In this document: positions 1 through 7,681 of the stretch, piece after piece
Layout of the letters: each line of letters opens with the position of its first letter
Numbering within the stretch: the stretch's first letter is position 1
Assembly (NCBI RefSeq): GCF_003946445.1
Contig: NZ_RHOF01000013.1
Location: 1-64,000, forward strand
Source of the DNA: Loigolactobacillus jiayinensis
Lineage (GTDB): Bacteria; Bacillota; Bacilli; Lactobacillales; Lactobacillaceae
Direction of reading: 5' to 3'
Length of the DNA stretch: 64,000 bases
Made by a program: the position numbers and the translations under genes
The notes under the pieces: generated by a model
What the model was told of the DNA's origin: nothing
Seen by the model: the letters and a program-made list of their open reading frames with translations, nothing else
Database searches by the model: none

Positions 1-129
1 AATTCTGAGATCGGGCGATTTGTATTGAAAAACGGTTTATTATTAGGTGCTTACTCTCAAACGAAGCAAACCGCCGTCACTTTACTGATCACTAAACAAT
101 GGTGGATAAGGCTTGGCCAGGGGAAGTAG
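1..129 (+). CDS. Possible 3' end of a gene cut by the window edge
   Basis: A reading frame is open from the first base to a TAG at 127-129, giving 42 residues ending in WWIRLGQGK. It could be the C-terminus of a protein beginning outside the window. No family is recognised, and an open frame of this length can occur by chance. Confidence 0.25.
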   Translation, partial: NSEIGRFVLKNGLLLGAYSQTKQTAVTLLITKQWWIRLGQGK

Positions 130-172
130 CGTAACGTAATGCTGACGGCACGAATAGAATTCAACTCAGATC

Positions 173-222
173 AAAAAAACTGGCAGCTACGACGAAAATT
201 CGCCATAGTTGCCAGTTTTATT
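173..222 (-). terminator. Intrinsic terminator of the hydroxyacid dehydrogenase gene
   Basis: The arms AACTGGCA and TGCCAGTT form a hairpin. Read on the minus strand it is followed by a run of T (the AAAAAA at 174-179). T-rich sequence on the other side could also make it work for plus-strand transcripts. Confidence 0.75.
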
Positions 223-223
223 T

Positions 224-1171
224 TTATGCGGTTTTAACTTTTTTCGCCATACCAGGTAAGGTTTCAAACTTTTCACGAATCAAGCCGGCGGAGTGTTCAA
301 ATTTCGTTTCTTCAGCGGCGGTTAGTGGTGATTCAGTGACGCTAATAACGCCTTCCTTGCCAATAATTGCGGGCTGACCAACGTAGGTTTGATACTTTTC
401 ACTAAAGGCGGAACATGGGCAGGCTAGATGGGCATCGGCTAAAACGGCTTGGCTTAACTTGACGGCACAAGTCGCGATGGCGTAGCTTGTGTAGCCCTTG
501 CCGGAATGAACCGCCCAGCCGCCACGACGAGCAGCGTCTTCTAGTTCATTTAAATCAACATCTTGGTCGGCAGCTAAGTCGCGAATTGGGAGGCCGTTAA
601 CGCGAACCGTCGACCAAGCAGAAAATTGTGATTCACCATGTTCGCCGTAAACGTAGCCGGTAACGTTTTTAGGATCAACGTCAAATTGGTCACTAACGAC
701 TTTTTGCATGCGGGCGGTATCTAGGAAAGTCCCTGTACCTAGCACGTGACTTTGAGGTAAGCCGGTGGTTTGTTGTAAGTAGTAAGTAATGCAGTCGCAA
801 GGATTCATCACATCGATCAGGACACCTTTAAAGCCAGATGCCTTGATTTTTGGTGCGATGTCTTGAACGATTTCGCGCGTATAACTGAATTCAGCCCAGC
901 GGTTGCCGCTGGCGTTGTCCAATGCGTGAATGTTACCAGCAGTGACAAATAAAATATCCGCATCGGCTAGTTCAGTGTAGTCACCAACTGTGATTCGTGT
1001 GCGTGTATCCAGTCGTGCTTGTGCATCTTCTAAATCAAGCTTTTCAGCCATTGCTTTTGCTTCGTTATGATCATCGAGGAGGACGAGTTCGTCCGCAATC
1101 CCTTTGGTCACCAAAGTATAAGCAGTTGTGGCACCAACGTGGCCCACACCAATAATTCCGTATTTACGCAT
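224..1171 (-). CDS. L-2-hydroxyacid dehydrogenase (L-HicDH / L-LDH family)
   Basis: NAD-dependent cytoplasmic oxidoreductase of the lactate/malate dehydrogenase family, about 315 aa. The N-terminus MRKYGIIGVGHVG carries the GxGxxG nucleotide-binding loop. The motif GEHGESQFSAWS contains the catalytic histidine, and DTARM carries the substrate-binding arginine. The sequence resembles L-2-hydroxyisocaproate dehydrogenase of lactobacilli (LGTGTFLDTARMQ, GKGYTSYAIAT) more than classical L-LDH, so branched or bulky 2-oxoacids from amino-acid breakdown are likely substrates. The start at 1171 was chosen over two upstream ATGs (1186, 1222) because AGGAG lies 8-9 bases before it and the glycine loop then sits at the usual place. 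Monocistronic, with its own terminator. Substrate preference cannot be read from sequence. Confidence 0.88.
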   Translation of the reverse strand: MRKYGIIGVGHVGATTAYTLVTKGIADELVLLDDHNEAKAMAEKLDLEDAQARLDTRTRITVGDYTELADADILFVTAGNIHALDNASGNRWAEFSYTREIVQDIAPKIKASGFKGVLIDVMNPCDCITYYLQQTTGLPQSHVLGTGTFLDTARMQKVVSDQFDVDPKNVTGYVYGEHGESQFSAWSTVRVNGLPIRDLAADQDVDLNELEDAARRGGWAVHSGKGYTSYAIATCAVKLSQAVLADAHLACPCSAFSEKYQTYVGQPAIIGKEGVISVTESPLTAAEETKFEHSAGLIREKFETLPGMAKKVKTA

Positions 1172-1409
1172 CCAATCACTCCTCATGATAGTAGATAATT
1201 TTTGAGCGACAAACATGCTCATTGAATTATCATTTATTTTTAATTTATACTGATTATATTAAGTCGCTGTAAAAGCAATGTCAACCCTGTTTATGCTTAA
1301 AAATAAGAAATATGTAGATTTTTAGCACTAATTCGTTAAATTAATACAGCTTAAGCTTAATTAAATAAAGCCACTGACAATAAGTGATTTAGTTACATAA
1401 AGTATTTTT

Positions 1410-1438
1410 TTGTGGCGTTTCCGCTACCATGGTAGAAT
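1410..1438 (+). promoter_or_regulatory. Promoter of the DUF2207 gene with a palindrome in its spacer
   Basis: A -35 TTGTGG (1410-1415), a 17-base spacer and a -10 TAGAAT (1433-1438) lie just upstream of the gene. The perfect 12-bp palindrome CTACCATGGTAG (1424-1435) overlaps the spacer and -10, a typical operator position. Confidence 0.5.
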
Positions 1439-1466
1439 AAGAGTTAATAGATGAGGGGGTTAGATC

Positions 1467-3317
1467 ATGCGGCAACGGCTTAAATGGTTGTTAGCGTTGG
1501 TTGGTGTGCTGTTTATTTTTGGTGGCTCAGCGGCGGTGCAAGCGAAAAGTTATGATATCACCAACTATACGATGCAGATCAATGTGGCCAAAGATGGTAG
1601 TGCAGCGGTGACGCAACGAGTGCGCTACGACTTTGACGGTGATTTTAATGGTGTTTATTATAATCAGGATTTAGCGGGTATCGGCGGCATGTCACAAACA
1701 TCGGTCGCAGTGCTCAATAGTCAGAATAAGCTGCAACAAATTACCGCCAGTAACACTGAAGCGGCGGGAACTTACACAACCAGTGATAGTGATGATCGCC
1801 GCCAATTGAAGGTGTTTTATCCGATCGATAACGATACGGCAACATTTATTTATCGTTATCGGTTGGATGGTGTAGTCACCAATTATCGTGATACGGCTGA
1901 GCTAAATTGGAAAGTGATCGGTACTGGCTGGGATGTACCGTTGAATAACGTGAAGGTGACGATTCAGCTGCCGACCAAAAATGTGACGCAACTACAAGCG
2001 TGGACGCATGGTCAGCTTTCGGGTAACACGAAGGTGGAGAAAAAAGCCGGCCGTGTAGTGATCACCTTGGCTAAGAATCCGGCGAATACCTATGTTGAAA
2101 GTCATATGCTTTTTCCAACTGCGGTCACAGCAGCCAACACCAACACGAGTACGAAGAACCGGAAAAAGGCAGTCCAGCAACAGGAAGCTGAGTTTGCGGC
2201 AGAAGCTAATCGTGTGCGGCAGCGTGCGCAATTAATACCTGGCGCGATTGCACTGGCTAGTTTACTGTTAGGCATCGTCGTGTTGGCCAGTCAGTCACTT
2301 TGGCTACGGCGACATCCAGCGGAACTTTATCCCGAACCAGCACCAATCAAACATTGGTATGACATTCCTGAGTATCCGCCAGCGGTTGCGCAGCGCTTGT
2401 TAAGTGCATTAGCACCAAATAAAAAGGCGTTCACGGCCACATTAATGGATCTGGCGGTGGCAAAGAAAATTACGATCACACCAACTAAGGTCGGCCACAA
2501 AGAGACCTTTGAAATTGCGCCCACTGCAAAATTTACGGATCAAGACCGTATTTTCAAATTATTATTCGAGACGGTACCACGGCGTGATCATGACGGCGGT
2601 GTTAGCTTATTGGATATTAAGAATTATGGACGCAGTGATAAAAGCGGTCGCTTGGGTAAAGCCTATGAAGATTGGGAAATGCGTGTTCGTGGTGCGGTTG
2701 ATGAGCTACATTATGAAAATAATACTAATGGTCAAGTACGCAATCGTGCTTGGATAATTGCTGTTGCAGGAACGGTATTTGCACTAGGCACTGGGATAGC
2801 CGCAATCTTCACTTTCCCAGTTGCCCGCGTCCCATTGTGGAGCTTGGCGGCGTTGCTGTTAGTTGCCAGTTGGCTGGTGTTATTAGTCAAAACGCATAAG
2901 TTACCACGCTACACCCAATTAGGTGCCCAGAAGATCAATGAAGTGCGTGGCTTTAAACAAATGCTAGAGGATGTTGGTCATTTTGATATGGCGCAAGTTG
3001 GCGATTTGATTTTGTGGGATCGCATTTTGCCCTATGCGGTGGCATTTGGTTCCGCAGATAAGGTAGTAGCGGCGCTGAAAATGAACTTTAGCACTGAACA
3101 ATTAGCCAGCAGTATGCCCATTAATTATCCACTATTTATTTATGGTTACGGCGGCTTTGGTGGCCAAGCTGATTTTGGTGAAGCGTTCACCAGCGGCTTT
3201 GGTAGTAGCTTAGCGGCTAGTAGTAGTGCTAGTTCCAGCAGCCACGGTAGCTCGGGTGGCTTCTCCGGCGGGAACTCTGGTGGTTTTGGTGGTGGCTCTG
3301 GCGGTGGCGCGTTTTAG
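1467..3317 (+). CDS. DUF2207 family membrane protein with Gly/Ser-rich tail
   Basis: 616-aa envelope protein. A signal peptide (about residues 1-26, ending near VQAKS) precedes an extracellular beta-rich region to about residue 220. One membrane segment lies near 255-280 and a pair near 430-473, with soluble stretches between. The last 45 residues are almost entirely Gly and Ser, ending GGSGGGAF. This layout is that of DUF2207 proteins, predicted membrane proteins of Gram-positive bacteria with no established reaction. The GAGGGGG-like ribosome binding site is 8-10 bases before the ATG. Stands alone between terminators. Function unknown. Confidence 0.85.
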   Translation: MRQRLKWLLALVGVLFIFGGSAAVQAKSYDITNYTMQINVAKDGSAAVTQRVRYDFDGDFNGVYYNQDLAGIGGMSQTSVAVLNSQNKLQQITASNTEAAGTYTTSDSDDRRQLKVFYPIDNDTATFIYRYRLDGVVTNYRDTAELNWKVIGTGWDVPLNNVKVTIQLPTKNVTQLQAWTHGQLSGNTKVEKKAGRVVITLAKNPANTYVESHMLFPTAVTAANTNTSTKNRKKAVQQQEAEFAAEANRVRQRAQLIPGAIALASLLLGIVVLASQSLWLRRHPAELYPEPAPIKHWYDIPEYPPAVAQRLLSALAPNKKAFTATLMDLAVAKKITITPTKVGHKETFEIAPTAKFTDQDRIFKLLFETVPRRDHDGGVSLLDIKNYGRSDKSGRLGKAYEDWEMRVRGAVDELHYENNTNGQVRNRAWIIAVAGTVFALGTGIAAIFTFPVARVPLWSLAALLLVASWLVLLVKTHKLPRYTQLGAQKINEVRGFKQMLEDVGHFDMAQVGDLILWDRILPYAVAFGSADKVVAALKMNFSTEQLASSMPINYPLFIYGYGGFGGQADFGEAFTSGFGSSLAASSSASSSSHGSSGGFSGGNSGGFGGGSGGGAF

Positions 3318-3423
3318 CGACTAGAAAAAATTAAAAGTAATGACATATTTTAAGCTTAGTTTAAGCTAATCACCCTATAGTATAAATATACCCCAAACCC
3401 CTAACCTCATCTAATTTCACTGA

Positions 3424-3470
3424 AAAACAAAGACGGACTGGCAACGATGTTGTCGGTCCGTCTTTGTTTT
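3424..3470. terminator. Bidirectional terminator between convergent genes
   Basis: The arms AACAAAGACGGAC and GTCCGTCTTTGTT pair perfectly. The hairpin has an A run on the left and a T run on the right, so it can end both the DUF2207 transcript and the ethanolamine cluster transcript. Confidence 0.85.
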
Positions 3471-5115
3471 ATTTGATATTGTTGCGGCGCATGCTTGTTT
3501 GAATGAATTGCTCCGTTGCGACTGGCGGCATGCTTTCGGTTTGCTTATGCTGCAAACGCTGGCTGATAGCAACATAGGTTCCTAAGTGGGGGCCGGTAAA
3601 CTTTTTACGGGCACTGACGTAATAATATAAATAAAGTAGGAATAGAACGGCAATGAAAATTTCACCGGTAGCATAATGTAAGGTGAGGTGTTTGGTGATC
3701 ACGACTGTGCTTGGCGAAATAATCATTAAGCTGACTAAGAAGATGATCCATAAGCAGGCAATCAGATTGACCGGCAAGCTCCATTTACGTAAATTCCAAG
3801 GCCCGTCATCGGCAGCGGTCCAAGCGCCGCGTAATCGTGCCCGAATTTTAAGTGCAATTGGGATGAAATACGAGCTATATAAGCCGATAACGCTTAGTGA
3901 GGTAACGATGGCGTAAACGTTATTTGATAAGCTGGATAAAAAGGCGATGCCACTAACTAACCAAATCGCAGCTGCTGGCGTATGGTATTTAGGCGAAACC
4001 TTAGCCCAAATTTTTGATAACGGCAGACCGCCATCACGACTAAAGGCGAAAACGATACGTGATGCTGAGGTAATAGAAGATAAACCGCAGAACCACATTG
4101 CAATGGTGACTAGCCAGAGAATACCTTGGCCAATTGTGCCACCAACAGCTTGCTGGATGACGGTCATAAAGGCATTATTACCACTTTGCGCTACGGCTAG
4201 CGGATTTTTAATTGACATCGTGACTAGTGCTAACAGGATATAACCGAAGATACCGGAGATAGCAACGGAGAGGAAGACCCCCCACGGCGCTCTAACTTGT
4301 GGATCTAACGTTTCTTCACTGGTATGGGCTGAAGCATCATAACCCGTCAGTGTCCACTGCGCTTGTAATAAGCCCAGTAGAAAAGCGAACCAGTAAGGTG
4401 TGCTACCAGAAGTCACGGTGGAAAAATTAGTTGTGAAAATATAGCCAACTGAATGTTTCGGTCCGAAGTATACGAGAACGGCGATGATCAAGAGAACACC
4501 AATTAAATGGTAGAAAGCCGAGATCGAGTTAAATTTATCAATAATATGAATACCGACGTGGTTCAAAATTGCGTGGGAAGCTAGGATAACGGCAAAAACG
4601 CCGATGGTTTGTATTTTTGATGGTTGGTTAAACAGTAAGGCGGCCGTAAAATTGGCACACCCATAATCGATACCGGCGACGATAGTCACTTGACCAATTA
4701 GGTTAAGCCATGCAGTGAGCCAGCCCCAAGTTGAGCCGCCGAGAATCGCCGCCCAGTGATAAATCGCACCGCTAGTGGGAATTGATGAGGTTAATTCGGC
4801 CATTGCTGCGGCGACAAATAGGACGAAAAAGGTGACAATTGGCCAACCTAAGCCCATGACGCCAGGACCACCTTGATTAAAGCCATAACCATAAAGAGTG
4901 ACAGCGCCAGTCAAAACGGAAATGATTGAAAATGAGACGGCGAAGTTAGAAAAGCCGCCCATGTCGCGTAATAATTCCTGTTTGTAACCAAATGAATGCA
5001 ATTGTGCGGTACTTTGACCGTTGGCACGAGCCAAGCGGACACTACGACTAGCTTGCCAAATGATGCTGCCGATAAGAATAACGACAATGAGAATTAAACT
5101 AAAACCTAATAACAT
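3469..5115 (-). CDS. APC-superfamily permease, probable ethanolamine transporter
   Basis: About 548 aa, a multi-pass permease of the amino acid-polyamine-organocation superfamily, closest in look to the GABA/choline (UGA4-like) branch. The motif FAVSFSIISVLTGAVTLYGY opens the transporter core, and AELTSSIPTSGAIYHWAA is the characteristic TM2-3 signature. An additional hydrophobic segment precedes the core (first 25 residues). It is the last gene of a minus-strand run eutB-eutC-permease, 46 bases after eutC, so ethanolamine is the inferred substrate; GABA, choline or an amino acid remain possible. ATG at 5115 was preferred to GTG at 5124, which is only 2-3 bases from the GGAG; the distance from the GGAG to the ATG is 11 bases, a little long. 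Confidence 0.75.
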   Translation of the reverse strand: MLLGFSLILIVVILIGSIIWQASRSVRLARANGQSTAQLHSFGYKQELLRDMGGFSNFAVSFSIISVLTGAVTLYGYGFNQGGPGVMGLGWPIVTFFVLFVAAAMAELTSSIPTSGAIYHWAAILGGSTWGWLTAWLNLIGQVTIVAGIDYGCANFTAALLFNQPSKIQTIGVFAVILASHAILNHVGIHIIDKFNSISAFYHLIGVLLIIAVLVYFGPKHSVGYIFTTNFSTVTSGSTPYWFAFLLGLLQAQWTLTGYDASAHTSEETLDPQVRAPWGVFLSVAISGIFGYILLALVTMSIKNPLAVAQSGNNAFMTVIQQAVGGTIGQGILWLVTIAMWFCGLSSITSASRIVFAFSRDGGLPLSKIWAKVSPKYHTPAAAIWLVSGIAFLSSLSNNVYAIVTSLSVIGLYSSYFIPIALKIRARLRGAWTAADDGPWNLRKWSLPVNLIACLWIIFLVSLMIISPSTVVITKHLTLHYATGEIFIAVLFLLYLYYYVSARKKFTGPHLGTYVAISQRLQHKQTESMPPVATEQFIQTSMRRNNIK

Positions 5116-5161
5116 CGCACTCACTTCTCCTTCTTCTATGGCTTATGCCTTAATGATGACT

Positions 5162-6022
5162 TTACTCGAGCTTTTGCTTTAAGGCCACGCCAGACAAGTG
5201 ATACCGCAGCATGTCTTGGCAAGTGGCACTGATTTGTGTGGCAGCTACGTTAACCGGCGTACCACCGGCATGAATATTGGAGATGACTGTCCGCTGTGCT
5301 TCAGCCATACCGACTTGAGGGCGAAAGGCGATATACGCACTAAGCGAGTTGGCACTGACCAAGCCGGGCCGCTCGCCAATCAGCATGCAGACAACCTCGG
5401 CGTTGGTAGCCGCACCGATAGCATCCATTGCGGCAACGCGGGAATATTTAACAAAAGGGATATGCGTACGATCCAATGCAATATCGGCTGCTTTGAAACT
5501 TTGTTGTAATGCTGGCAACAATTGACCGATATTAGATTCTATTGCGGCTGAACTCAGACCGTCACCAACGATAATTTGAACTGCAGCATGTTGCGGTAAT
5601 TGACTAACTAACTGCTTAAGTGCTGTGGCGCTGAAGCAGCGGCCCTTAGGTGGATTTTTTAAGTAATCTTGTTTATTTTGACAAGTCGTTTGAATCGCTA
5701 TTAGGCCTTGCTGTTGAATAAATTCAGGCTTAACTTCAGTCAAAACGGCGTCACGCGCAGCGGCATGATCGGCTAAAAAGCGTAAACTAGGTTGCGTTAA
5801 ATAACGCGTGCCGCAGCGACCAAGTCCAATTCTGGCGGGTGTAGCGAGTTTCATTTCCAACAACTTATGCCGATCAGCAGGCAATAACAAAATCTGGTGA
5901 CGTTGATTAATTTGGTATAAATCAGTCAGCGGTGTAGTCTCTATTTGACTAGCCTTAATGCAGTAAGGGTTGCGTCGCTGTTGGGCTGATGATATGTCTT
6001 GCAATTCATTGGTTAAACTCAT
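5162..6022 (-). CDS. eutC: Ethanolamine ammonia-lyase small subunit
   Basis: 286-aa small subunit of adenosylcobalamin-dependent ethanolamine ammonia-lyase, which splits ethanolamine into acetaldehyde and ammonia. The C-terminal half carries the conserved block IGERPGLVSANSLSAYIAF followed by RTVISNIHAGGTP, the part of EutC that helps bind the cobalamin nucleotide. It overlaps eutB by 4 bases (ATGA), indicating translational coupling. Length is normal for the family. No eut microcompartment shell genes, eutA reactivase or eutD/eutE enzymes are present in the window, so acetaldehyde would have to be handled by general dehydrogenases. Confidence 0.93.
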   Translation of the reverse strand: MSLTNELQDISSAQQRRNPYCIKASQIETTPLTDLYQINQRHQILLLPADRHKLLEMKLATPARIGLGRCGTRYLTQPSLRFLADHAAARDAVLTEVKPEFIQQQGLIAIQTTCQNKQDYLKNPPKGRCFSATALKQLVSQLPQHAAVQIIVGDGLSSAAIESNIGQLLPALQQSFKAADIALDRTHIPFVKYSRVAAMDAIGAATNAEVVCMLIGERPGLVSANSLSAYIAFRPQVGMAEAQRTVISNIHAGGTPVNVAATQISATCQDMLRYHLSGVALKQKLE

Positions 6023-7413
6023 AGTAGAACTTCCTTTCGTGCAATGTTTGCGGCAGCGAAGGCACTAGCATCACCAGCTAGATCAGTTAATTGGCCATTT
6101 TGCCAGAACCCCATTTTTTCCATCCAAGTAGCGAATTCAGCAGTCGGGGTTAAGTCGAGCAAATCGCGAATTGTGGCAGTTTCCTGAAAGCCGGTGGTTT
6201 GGTAGTTGAGCATGACATCATCGGCTTGGGGCACACCCATGATGTAATTGCAGCCGGCGTTGGCCAATAATAAAGTTAAATTCTCGATATCATTTTGATC
6301 GGCTTGCATATGGTTGGTGTAGCAAGCATCGCAGCCCATTGATAGGCCGGTTAATTTACCCATGAAATGATCCTCGAGGCCAGCGCGAATTACTTGCTTG
6401 CCATCATATAAATATTCGGGACCGATAAAGCCAACCACGGTATTAACTAGAAATGGATCAAATAGCTTAGCAAAGCCGTAACAACGCGCTTCTAAGGTAA
6501 CCTGATCAGCGCCAAAGTTGGCGTTAGAAGACAGTTCTGAGCCTTGACCAGTTTCAAAATACATCACGTTAGGACCGCTAACGCAGTGCTCATTGGTCGC
6601 CAATGCTTTAGCGTCTAGCAATAGTTGCCGATTAATGCCAAAAGCGGTGTTACCTTTCTCGGAGCCAGCAATCGATTGGAACATCAAACCGGCGTTGGCA
6701 CCTTGCTTGATGGCAGTCATTTGTGTGGTAATGTGCGCTAGAACGCAAATTTGTGTTGGAATTTGGTAAGTCAGGCGGAAGTTTTCCAACTTTTTGATCA
6801 AGTTGGCAACGTGATTTGGGTCATCGATGACTGGATTGAGACCAATCACAGCGTCACCGCTGCCCATGCTTAAGCCTTCCATTGTGCTGGCTAAAATGCC
6901 ATGCCAATCGTCGGTGGGATGATTTGGTTGCAACCGTGCAGAAAAAGTTCCGGGGCGACCAATTGTAGTATTAGCCGTTTTTTCAATATTAATTTTCTTA
7001 GCTGCGGTGATTAAATCTAAGTTGGACATTAATTTGCAAACAGCGGCAATCATTTCAGTGGTTAGGCCGAGTGCTAATTGCTGGATCATGGTACCTGTAG
7101 TCTGGCTATCCAACAGCCATTCGCGTAGATCGGCCACTGTCCAATTTTTGATCTTATTGAATATCTTTAGATCAGTTTGATCGATAATCGTACGCGTAAC
7201 TTCATCGGTAGCGTAATCGATAACAGGATAATTGAATAAATCATTCAAGGTTAATTGACTGAGTACAAACTTGGCGGCGATGCGTTCTTGCTGGCTATTG
7301 GCTGCAATACCAGCTAATTGATCGCCAGATTTTTCTTCGTTAGCTTTTGCGAGCACTTCTGTGATTGACTGAAACTGGTACTTATTTTGATGGAGCTGCG
7401 TATTTAATTGCAT
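6019..7413 (-). CDS. eutB: Ethanolamine ammonia-lyase large subunit
   Basis: About 464 aa, the catalytic TIM-barrel subunit of ethanolamine ammonia-lyase, which works with EutC and adenosylcobalamin. Family blocks are visible: FSARLQPNHPTDDWHGI, then EGLSMGSGDAVIGLNPV, and later GLSMGCDACYTNHMQAD. ATG at 7413 is preferred over GTG at 7419 because GAGG lies 7 bases before it. First gene of the run eutB-eutC-permease. Activity requires a cobalamin coenzyme made or imported elsewhere. The upstream region has a good -10, twin palindromic sites and a cre-like site (listed separately), which suggests induction by substrate and possibly catabolite repression. Confidence 0.94.
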   Translation of the reverse strand: MQLNTQLHQNKYQFQSITEVLAKANEEKSGDQLAGIAANSQQERIAAKFVLSQLTLNDLFNYPVIDYATDEVTRTIIDQTDLKIFNKIKNWTVADLREWLLDSQTTGTMIQQLALGLTTEMIAAVCKLMSNLDLITAAKKINIEKTANTTIGRPGTFSARLQPNHPTDDWHGILASTMEGLSMGSGDAVIGLNPVIDDPNHVANLIKKLENFRLTYQIPTQICVLAHITTQMTAIKQGANAGLMFQSIAGSEKGNTAFGINRQLLLDAKALATNEHCVSGPNVMYFETGQGSELSSNANFGADQVTLEARCYGFAKLFDPFLVNTVVGFIGPEYLYDGKQVIRAGLEDHFMGKLTGLSMGCDACYTNHMQADQNDIENLTLLLANAGCNYIMGVPQADDVMLNYQTTGFQETATIRDLLDLTPTAEFATWMEKMGFWQNGQLTDLAGDASAFAAANIARKEVLL

Positions 7414-7437
7414 TAGCACGCCTCATTTCTAAGATTT

Positions 7438-7456
7438 ATGTTACTTTTTATAACAT
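7438..7456. promoter_or_regulatory. Palindromic operator candidate 1 of the eut promoter
   Basis: Inverted repeat ATGTTA-N7-TAACAT. Read on the minus strand it is ATGTTATAAAAAGTAACAT, nearly identical to the site at 7596-7614. It lies just downstream of the predicted eut transcription start, where a bound protein would block transcription. Confidence 0.5.
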
Positions 7457-7473
7457 GTAGTTACTTTAGCACT

Positions 7474-7479
7474 ATTATA
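7474..7479 (-). promoter_or_regulatory. -10 element of the eut operon
   Basis: On the minus strand this is TATAAT, about 60 bases upstream of the eutB ATG. No good -35 is found at 16-18 bases, which fits a promoter that needs an activator. Confidence 0.5.
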
Positions 7480-7538
7480 TCTGAATTTAAAGGCTTTTCA
7501 TGAATATGTTAGGTAGGCAAATAGCAACTTTTAGCTTG

Positions 7539-7552
7539 GGAAACCGCTGAAA
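7539..7552. promoter_or_regulatory. cre-like (CcpA) site upstream of eutB
   Basis: GGAAACCGCTGAAA matches the catabolite-responsive-element consensus TGNAANCGNTNNCA at all but two defined positions. It lies about 75 bases upstream of the predicted eut start site. A tentative call. Confidence 0.25.
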
Positions 7553-7595
7553 CAAGTTTTGATAAATGAAAATTTTTTTAAAATTAGGTAAGTGT

Positions 7596-7614
7596 ATGTT
7601 ATAAAATATAACGT
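7596..7614. promoter_or_regulatory. Palindromic operator candidate 2 of the eut promoter
   Basis: ATGTTATAAAATATAACGT contains the perfect inverted repeat GTTATA-AAA-TATAAC. It shares the first 11 bases and the general symmetry with the site at 7438-7456. The two centres are about 158 bp apart, close to 15 helical turns. Confidence 0.5.
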
Positions 7615-7628
7615 GAAAATGAAAGCAA

Positions 7629-7665
7629 TAAAAAATCCACAGGACCATTTTAGGCCGCTGTGGAT
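7629..7665 (-). terminator. Terminator of the P-type ATPase gene
   Basis: The arms ATCCACAG and CTGTGGAT form a hairpin which, read on the minus strand, is followed by TTTTTT. It directly follows the ATPase stop codon. Confidence 0.75.
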
Positions 7666-7681
7666 AATGAACTTATGCTAT

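Noticed and set aside
5198-5509. Open frame antisense to eutC
   Set aside because: Mirror of a strongly conserved gene; no start signals.
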